A DNA stretch of 64,000 nucleotides from Eurosta solidaginis (Eukaryota; Arthropoda; Insecta; Diptera; Tephritidae): NCBI RefSeq assembly GCF_040869045.1, contig NC_090319.1:14030314-14094313 (forward strand), written 5' to 3'. A program made the translations under genes and the position numbers. The notes below the pieces were generated by a model that did no database searches, was not told the DNA's origin, and saw only the letters and a program-made list of their open reading frames with translations. Shown here piece after piece: positions 55,871 to 64,000 of the stretch. Position 1 is the first letter of the stretch, and every line of letters begins with the position of its first letter.

Positions 55871-58324
55871 TAAGTCCCAAAGTTTCACTATCTGTATCTG
55901 GGTGTGAGAAGCTCTTAACCGATAGGAATCAAAAACCAAATATCACTAGGTTCAATAGACTCAGTGGTATAACGATTAAAGAAAAGGTGTCACGTGGGTC
56001 GAAAAATTCTCCATAATTATTTATATCATAATAAATATGAAGCCATATACAACAACATTTTTGTGCCAAATCAGTAACTATAACTATCTACCAACCTTAT
56101 CATAATTCAATAACGTAGCCTTATCTGCTGTTACTGCGGTCGTAACTGAGTACCGGATTTTTCAAATTTGCTTAACTGGAAGCGAAATCATAGAACTGTA
56201 GAGAAAGGGTCTTCCATACCGATCGTCATTTTCTGCTTATCACTTGTGTGCTTTATCCGATTAAGATTTTGTTTGAACCGAAATTGAAGTCTTAGGCAAC
56301 CGGAAGTTAAAATATTTCGAAATAGGAACAGAAGCTACGTTACAACGTATTGATGATTATTACCCGATTTTCCGTTCGAATTTGATTTTGAAATAAACCG
56401 GTTTTAGCATTGAGCTAGTTTTGGTGGAATTTTTATTCCGAGAATTGCACTAAAGATGGCACAACACCGAAACCGGTTTGGGTATAGTCCTAACATACTA
56501 ATTTCCTTAAATACCGTACCAGTCACGGAAACGACTCAACCGATTTGGATGAACACTTTAATGATATAGTATCACAAATCACATTACGCATTCACGAGTT
56601 CAAAATTGCTTCGTTCTGTGCATCTACGTCACAGTTGACCCTTCAGCGAATGAAAAAAAGAGCGAGAAAAAAGAAAAGCTAAAGGAAAAGGGTCAATTCA
56701 TAAAAGAGCCGATCAAATGTTTACATGCGCATTGCGCAATCTTCTTGTGTGATTTGTGATAGAGTATTGAGAATGTTTTCACAAGGTTGCCATATATTTT
56801 AATGTTTTTAAAAATTAAATAAGAGATGCCAGTATGTGAATCAAACGCAATGTGTTTTAAGCCATATCAAAAAAATTAAATGGGGTTGCCACCTAGGGTT
56901 ATTATCTCACCTTATTAAATATATTCGATTGTATATAACTAAAAATATTTTGAATAGAGTTGCCACCTAGCGTTATCACCTAACAGTATTATATATGTTC
57001 GTTTGTATATGCTCTACTATCTCGAAAACAGCTCCACCTATGTTCCTGAAGTTTGGTGTATTACAATTTACGACCATTCTAGCCGCAAGCCATTTTTTAC
57101 AAGATTGCCAAATGTTTCAAATTAAAAAAGGAATCAAATATGCAAATGTGGGTATCGAACGACAGATATTTCATATGTTCTTTCAATGTCAATCTTTTTG
57201 AGTGAGCTGCCAGCTAACCTTAATTAAAGAAATATAAACTTATTATATGAATTTTAGAGCAAAGTTAAGTCTTTACAAGTTAAGCTCGGGCACTGAGTTT
57301 ACTATGGTCATATTGAAAGTAAATGCCATTCCGCATACGGAATGTAAGCATCATTGTGCTATGGAATGCAGACACCTGTCCTAGATTAAATGTCGGTAGC
57401 TCAAACTAAGTATTTTTTTTTTTTTTTTGATATTATAAACTTTTAATTTTGTTTATTTCTTTCTTAAGATCACTATTTCAAGGAGTGCCACCGATGTTTT
57501 GTTTCAGCTTTTTTTTGTGTCTTAAAATAGTCCAATATGAGTTTATCAGCAATACTGTCACCGTCAAGTACGTGACAAGTGCAAGAATCATTTCAAAATT
57601 AAAAAAAAGGGTAGGCACATAAAAAATATTTTCAAGTAAACACAAGATATACATAAATGCTGACTAATAAGACTAAACAAAATAAATGTAAGGATAATAA
57701 ATCCAATTTATTTCATCTACATAAGCATTTTTTAGGAATATGTATTCATTCATTGCATAAAACTACAAAGCAAGCAAGCACGCTGTTGATGAAATGTGAC
57801 ACCATGGCTATTATGCAATGGTAGTTTAAGGTGTCTGGTTGCTGCGCATGCCCAAATATTGCCTAAGCAATAGTTTAACGCGTTATGTGAAAAGTGATTT
57901 GTATATAGCTAGCTGTGATAAGTACGGAAGGTATTATAATCTCTTCGCTTAGAGACGATTTGCAATGGCATGAACCGGAGAGGTAGGTAGCCTATGATAA
58001 CGAACTAAAGTTCTTTCTACTTCGTGTTTGGAGAAACTCTCCAATCGCCAATTCAAGATTTCTTTCTCCGGCTGGTATTGCAGATTCTTAAATAATTACT
58101 GTGTGCAATTTACCTCCAATGAGATTTAGGCGCAGAAGAGAACTCTTTGAATTTGCATCGCGCTCCTGGTTTTCCTACAAATTGACGGGACGGGACCTGC
58201 AGCTTAGAAAAACATTTTTTTTAGTTGAAAAAAAACTTTCTAAATTTTCGATGTTACTTTTTCCGGTGATTGAACCCAGGATATTTTGTGCGGTACGCGG
58301 AGTAAATGGCAAAGAAGATTCTAT
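55871..58324. other. AT-rich DNA with old repeat traces
   Basis: GATGGCACAACACCGAAACC near 56455 matches a phrase near 17670. Between about 56780 and 57200, GTTGCCACCTAG and nearby words recur (56885, 56960), with two partly similar stretches about 320 bp apart, suggesting a small duplicated repeat. No gene was recognised. Confidence 0.4.
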
Positions 58325-58475
58325 GTGGCCATATCAAGTAGTTTACGAGATGGTCGGACCAGTACTTTAATGAGTAATTTAATGGTTCTTGTTACCGGAA
58401 CGTACCGGACCTATATGCGGCAAAGGTCAAAACCTTCCGGGAGTATCTTTATCGATACAAGAAGAAGAAGAACCC
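58325..58475 (+). repeat. Short interspersed repeat, copy 6
   Basis: TACGAGATGGTCGGACCAGT, GGAACGTACCGGACCTATAT and CTTCCGGGAGTATCTTTATC match the 180-405 family. It ends in an AAG-rich tail where others have CAA. Confidence 0.7.
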
Positions 58476-58569
58476 AAAATACAGCTTTTATTCACCCGAG
58501 GAACTAGACTAATCGAACGGAATACATGAGATAAGAGTATTCGTGTAAAGTACTAACGTTTTTTGTTGC

Positions 58570-59355
58570 TCCATTTTCGATTCTCCACTTTCGAAATCCA
58601 AATCGTTTCAAAAAGATTCTATTTTAGGACAAAATCCGTTTCAAACTGTTAAGTTAAAGAAATTAAAAAAAAAAAATTAAAAAAATGTGTCGTTTTAAAA
58701 CAGTGTTCTACCGTTTTATTATCACTTGTGGAAAACGTTACCTTTTCAAACTGCTGCGGTTTCGACTTGGAAAATTGAATCTGTTTCAACAGATGATAAC
58801 TTTCAGTTTTGAAAAATGTGAGAATACATTGTTTTTAAATTATTAAGATTACGATTTGGTTTTGAAAAATTTAACCGTTTGAAACGGTATTGTTTTTGAA
58901 AATTTGGACCGTTTCAAGTTTATGGTTACGATTTGAAAAATAAAATTGTTGTGGACGAAATTGTAAACATCAACCTTGGTTTTCAAAATTTGACTGTTTG
59001 ACATAATATTTATTTTGAAAATTTAAACCGGGTCAAACGGTTATTATATCGGTTGAGGGTTTTAAAATAAAATTTTTTTTTAGCTGCTATCGTGAAAACC
59101 GGTATCGGATTTTAAACGGTTATTGAAAAATATAATCGGTCTCGGTTTTTAAAATTTACCCATTAATTAAAATGTTGACTTTGAAAATTTTAACCGGGTG
59201 AAACGGTTATTCGATTTTCAAAAAAAAAAACTTGCTCTAAATCAAATTGTAATCGAAATTTTAAACGTTTAAAATTATGTTGAAATCGAACATTTAAACC
59301 GCTTCAAACGGTTTTCGTACCGGTTTCAAACCGTTATGGCCACAGCTTGGAAAAT
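58570..59355. repeat. Degenerate GTTTCAAACGGTT-type repeat
   Basis: GTTTCAAACTGTTAAG, CCGTTTGAAACGGTATTG, CGGGTCAAACGGTTATTA and CGCTTCAAACGGTTTTCG recur about every 35-50 bp, often next to GAAAATTT. The core word is a partial palindrome (AACCGTTTGAAACGGTT type). Confidence 0.65.
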
Positions 59356-60438
59356 TTCAACAGTTTAACATTTAGTTATATAACATTGGTACTCACGCAA
59401 ATCTTAACATTTTACTTGTTTTGTATTAAAACTTTTATTTATAACTTGTTGGAAACTGTTTAGATACTCAGTCCGTTGTAACCTGCCTGTATACAATTTA
59501 AAGAGTGGTTGTGTGTGTGTGTGTTGCTTAAGATTTTTTTCACTTGTATTCTTTTAAATTTTATCATACGTGATCAAACAAAGAACTCGTGGATGGGTTA
59601 CAAAAAAAAAAAAAAGAAGTTGCTTAAAGGCGGCAACAGTTGAGCACACGCTTGTCTGCCCTCCTCTTAAAATAGCCTGCGTTGTTGTATCTTAGCGTTT
59701 GTGTGATTGTGTGTATGTCCATGATAATGATGAGCCTATTAGTGCACAGTCATCACACAATCCCTAACACTCGCTTGTCTTATGGATCGGGCTTACTGGC
59801 TAACCATAGCGTACGATCAGTCAGCCAGCTATTCAACGCTCAAACTGTGATGTTGGTATCCTTTGTGTGCGGCTGCCCACATGGGGGCATATTCTTCAAC
59901 AACGTTGTTTTCATTAGTACTTTGTGATTTTATTATATTTTTAGTTTATTTTACTTATTTACATTTTTTTTCTACAGTTGCTTCTGCTGTTTCTTCTTCC
60001 TTCTATGCCGTCATTTAGTGCTCTTATTTCATTATGGCTATTGTTTTTTTTTTTTTGTTACTGTTGTATTGGTATTATTTATATTGTATGGCTGTGTATT
60101 TAGTCCTCACTTGGCTGCTTATTCTTGGCTATCCCTTCAAGTCCACATCCACCGTCCATAGCCACGTCCACCCGAAGATCACAATACACACTCCAACACA
60201 ACCAATCAACCATAATAAACTGATTAGACGCGCTGATCTTATCTTATGCATTTTACGTACAAACTCACATAACAAATATATGTACGTAATACAAAGCATT
60301 GCTTGATCTCCCTTGGCTCATGTTCTTTTATATCTTGTGCCCTCATGATGGCTTTGTTTTACGTCCCATATACTGGGCTCTTCAATTGTGACAATGACGT
60401 CCTGTTTGATTATTCCCTTTGCACAATTCCTGAACTGT
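59356..60438. other. Intergenic DNA, nothing recognised
   Basis: 59640-60300 appears repeat-poor. The frame at 60034-60306 starts hydrophobic and has no domain. Confidence 0.35.
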
Positions 60439-60446
60439 GTGTATTT

Positions 60447-61037
60447 CAGGCATGCTTAACCAACGAAGCGATATCATTTCGTTACGATAATCAACGTTAA
60501 TAAACGAAACGAAGTCATTTCGTTTCGTTTATTAACGTTAAGATCGTCAAATTAACGAAATGATTACGTTTCGTTTTCTGCCATATCAAAACGAAATCAA
60601 ATCGTTTATGTTGATTATTAATTTCAAACTATGCTGGCAAAGCTGATTGATGGCGGAGTCATTAAAGGTGAAAGCATTATCCAAGCTGATTGCAACTTTT
60701 CTCATGAATTTTGACAGTACGAACATTTCTCAGAGTATTTTTGACATTACCACCAACGAATTACACAAACAAATTACATAGAGTTTGTGTGTGTATGTGC
60801 GCTCGTTGTTGCCACCTTACGGCTTCACCATGGCTATAGCATTGCCAGCACAATTCAAACATAAAGTATCACGTTTTCGTTAACGTTTTTAACGTTAACG
60901 AAAGCTTTTTGTTTCGGTTAAAAACGAGATACAATTTATCTTGATAATTTCTTTATCGATAATATTTCGAAGTGTTTCAACGGAAACGGTGGAAATTTTT
61001 TGATAAACGATTAGCTTAACGTTAAGGTGCATCCCTG
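60447..61037. mobile_element. 591-bp hAT-like MITE with 8-bp duplication
   Basis: The left end CAGGCATGC and right end GCATCCCTG (CAGGGATGC inverted) are hAT-type termini. GTGTATTT flanks both sides exactly (60439-60446 and 61038-61045), the 8-bp target duplication of the hAT superfamily. The interior is full of AACGAAA/TTTCGTT words and a 21-bp perfect hairpin at 60493-60539. No transposase. Confidence 0.9.
60493..60539. repeat. Perfect 21-bp hairpin inside the hAT-like MITE
   Basis: Arms AACGTTAATAAACGAAACGA plus A (60493-60513) and its exact complement (60519-60539) around GTCAT. Confidence 0.9.
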
Positions 61038-61045
61038 GTGTATTT

Positions 61046-62039
61046 AATGAAGGCGCTTTGTTATTGGTTGTGTTACAATTTTGTAACCTTAGAAAAAAAT
61101 TATATAAAAAAGTCTAAAAAAAAACAACAAAACACCAGCATTCCAAAAATAAAATAAAATCTGAAGAAAAAAAAATTATTTTTTATTGTGCGCACACGTG
61201 TTCGAATTATCAACAGGATTTCGGCTATTTTTCTTTTGCTGGTCACTGCTTAGATTTACTGGTTTTAATAAGTTTTGTTTTTTTTTTTTGTTCCAAAAAG
61301 TGGCTCGCTGGCCTAAAGCCCCAAATTTTCAATTCTACATGCACCACCTCTATTAATCATGGCAATGAATTGTGATTAAGGTTCGTCCTTTTGTCAGTTA
61401 TTCGACGTTGAAGAAAAATGAGAACAAAAAAAGACGTTGAAATTGTATAGGATGTGTATATATTTTGATACTAGCGAAGATATATACATTAGGCTGAGCC
61501 TTATATGTACGGCGATAAATATTAATTGAGCTACATGCAAAGATTGATCCTGAAAATGTTCGCTTGATATTACCATAAACAAGCCAACGCAAGCTGTATT
61601 CGGCTGCATTCGACTCTATGGTAAAACAGAAGGCTGTCTGGGTGCGATGAGAACATTCCCTGCTGAGTCCCCGAATGCATCCGTAGTGTTCACTTAGTGT
61701 CTTATTGTTAACACCTCCCTCCACTATTCTAATAGAGAAAGAGGCAACACTTGCTATTATTTCAAAATATTTTTGAGTTAAAGATCGGAAATATGACAGG
61801 GCATGTGAGAGTAATGAGCAAATTCATATAAACTCACGTATGGCATCTAAGTGATGCAGAGAAGCGCAAAATCTCAAGGAATTTTAAGGTGTGCATTGTG
61901 GATAGAACTCTTTGGGAAACTGGGAATCCATATACTGACCCTGACTCTTGAAAACGGGAGCTGGTATCTATGAGCCGATCCTGAAGAAATCGTAAAAGAG
62001 TGGGATACTGCATCACTATTTTTTAGACAAAAATCCATG
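61046..62039. other. Intergenic DNA, nothing recognised
   Basis: AT-rich. Overlapping minus frames at 61394-61724 have no family features. Confidence 0.35.
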
Positions 62040-62195
62040 CAATAGAAGTTTGGCTTAAAGAACGTCTACGAAGAGGCTTATCCTCGAGAAGTATCGCCAT
62101 TTGTCAGACAGCCAGGCGGCCTTACGCGCCTTGCAGTGCTACACAATTACTTCAATGCTAGTGAAGGAATGCAGTGGAGTCCTAAATGATCTGGA
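62040..62195 (+). pseudogene. LINE RNase H scrap
   Basis: 62101-62160 reads MSDSQAALRALQCYTITSML, the SDSQAALKAL RNase H block of I/Jockey-type elements, then VKECSGVLNDL like V.EC...LN.L. Sequence turns into a degenerate repeat right after. Confidence 0.65.
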
Positions 62196-62199
62196 GTCA

Positions 62200-62965
62200 A
62201 AACCAAGGTTTTGTTTGAATGGGTTCTTTCTTCAAAACACATTTCGGCTTCGGTTGTGTAAAAAAAATATTCGGTTTCGCTTGGTGCTTCAAAATCGGTT
62301 GCGATTTTACCAAGCATTCAGTTTCGGTACGGAACTCTAAATTTAATTTCGATTTCGGTATTACAATGAGTTTTAGTTTCGGTGTTGGCTATTTTCTTCA
62401 AACATAATTTCTATTTTCGTATTGATTCCATTCCCTTTACGCGCGCCCTTTTACAAAAAAAATATATATTTGCAAAATTAATTTCGGTCCCTGTTTTGGT
62501 TTTGATTACACAAAAAATTATTTTGTTTTTTTCAATTTCCATTTCCGGTTTTGCTTTTTCTTTTAAAATCATTTTCAAATCAAGTCTTTTGATTAAGCTC
62601 TTACGAATGAGTTTCGGCTTCGTTCCGGTTTCAGATTTGGTTTCGTTCTTCAAATTTAATTTGCGTTTCGTTCAGTTTGGTTAGATTTCATCCTTGAAAA
62701 TTACTTTTGGTGTTGGCAGCCTTCCGGTTTCAGTCTTGCCAAATGTTTCGTTTCCGATATCTCAAATTTTTTCCATATTGTGAAGGATTTCTTTTCCGGG
62801 TTGTGCTTAGTTCCACAAAACAAATTTTGATCGCGTTCTTCAACATTAATTTTGATTTCATTCTAGTTTCGGGTTTTCTAAATTTTCCTATTTCGCCATT
62901 TCCCTTTCAGTTTTGTTCCTTTTTTCAAAATATATTTCGACAGCGTTGCGTTTTCTGATGTTATT
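62200..62965 (+). repeat. Degenerate TTTCGGTTTCG-type repeat
   Basis: GTTTCGGTACGG, ATTTCGATTTCGGTATTA, GTTTCGGCTTCGTTCCGGTT and CTTCAAA phrases recur at 20-45 bp, T-rich on the plus strand. Frames rich in Phe/Leu/Ser are by-products. Confidence 0.65.
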
Positions 62966-64000
62966 TCGGTTTAGCAATAAAACAATTAAGTAAATAATCT
63001 TATTTCATATATGTAGTTCATGGCTTGATAACCCTTTTAAGAACTTTTTCTATACACTAGGTGATTCGAGATTCGTCTCAAGTCTAAGGTGCTCGATTTA
63101 GTATCGGGTAGAAAACTCGCCTGGCAACTTACTATAGAGACCATACCCAAGAATGCGGCGGTTGCTTTGTCAGTAATCCAAACGGATTTGGAAGTTGCGG
63201 TGGTCTCTTGAAAAGGAATGAAATATTTAGCTGAAATTTGACTTGCAATCCTGGGAGAGTAGTAGCGTTTTTTTCTAGAGTAGCTCGCTATAAACGGCGA
63301 AATACTTAAATCCACGATAAAATAACAGTTCTGTCTATGCGGTTTTCCACCATTCAAAAAAGGCTGCTACTCTCTTGTCGCGCTAGGCAAGACCTTGCAG
63401 ATAGTCAGATCCTTCTGATTAAGTACTGTGGTCAATCGATTAGCCGAAGCTCTTAGTGATGGGCGAATAATAAATGCCTGCTTGCCCAAAATACGACACA
63501 ACCTAATGTGCATGCATGAAGACTCCCTGAAGCATTGATGCTGACCAAACAATAAAAAGCCGATAAAAAAGTTACAAAAAAATATTCTTCTTGATTAGAA
63601 AAAAAAGATCCCCAAAATGAAAAAAATGTAAAAGATAAACACAAAGATAAAAGTGAAAAGAGGTGCAAGCAGAACAATAAAACTCGTTCCACTAAAGAAA
63701 GTGAAATGCGTAGTTTGGTAGACAATTTGAGGGTCACTACTCGGCGTTGTGCAAGTATAAAAGGATTTGATTGTCTGATTGACGTGCCGGAAATGGTAGG
63801 AATGGCTTTGGTAGTGATTTCTTTATTCCAATAAATAATAGAAATTTGATGAAGACAGGTATAGCCTACCTGCCATATATGAGGTAACAAAATTTGTATT
63901 GAGCTTCAAGACATTCCATTACTCAAAATGATTCTTAAACTAAGCCAAAAAGTAAACGCTAGCGCTTGAACTTTTCAAATATGAAGAGAATATTTTTTGC
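62966..64000. other. Intergenic DNA, nothing recognised
   Basis: Several minus-strand frames of 60-145 codons overlap (63037-63890). None carries a motif I know. Confidence 0.35.

Noticed and set aside
63453..63890. 145-codon minus frame near the window end
   Set aside because: Low-complexity Ser/Phe/Leu stretch from A/T-rich DNA, no recognised domain.

Overview
The window looks like a large, transposon-rich genome of a higher fly (Diptera, Brachycera). A fruit fly of the Tephritidae or a near relative is my best guess, but the sequence does not prove the family. Only one gene can be called with certainty: a single-exon Enhancer-of-split bHLH-Orange repressor at 28405-29073 (+), 222 codons. 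It reads as the orthologue of Drosophila E(spl)mbeta-HLH, so the window probably lies inside the E(spl) complex, stretched here by repeats. The rest is intergenic DNA made of transposon copies of different ages, simple-sequence arrays and some repeat-poor blocks.

Layout. 1-1330: decayed LINE (reverse transcriptase tail, RNase H, zinc finger) split by a short interspersed repeat. 1999-6895: long hexanucleotide array (TTATCC-like) holding a 3.9-kb R1/LOA-type LINE on the minus strand. 8.3-10.2 kb: LINE debris and a 5'-truncated RTE-type LINE. 10182-12265: non-autonomous Helitron with 13 copies of a 129-bp repeat. 19705-21729: a second Helitron on the minus strand, broken by a 1.3-kb element with inverted ends. 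Four copies of a 1.6-kb dispersed repeat lie at 24.1, 34.4, 40.6 (+) and 47.1 kb (-). Smaller inverted-repeat elements (hAT-like, Tc1/mariner-like, foldback), about six copies of a short interspersed repeat with a CAA tail, LTR remnants and many RNase H scraps fill much of the remainder. Three kinds of degenerate internally repeated low-complexity DNA occur at 37.6, 54.7-55.9, 58.6 and 62.2 kb.

Regulation. Two exact Su(H) paired sites (SPS), the head-to-head pair used by Notch-responsive E(spl) promoters, were found by eye. One (27597-27629) lies about 0.6 kb upstream of the putative mbeta promoter. The other (49779-49811) has a proneural E-box (49763-49769) 9 bp away and a TATA-like box 155 bp downstream, but no E(spl) or Bearded-type reading frame follows; LTR-retrotransposon and mariner-type sequences lie there instead. 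This second module looks like the promoter of a lost, displaced or remote Notch target and is the most interesting signal here. A possible short secreted peptide at 16404-16523 is the only other weak coding candidate.
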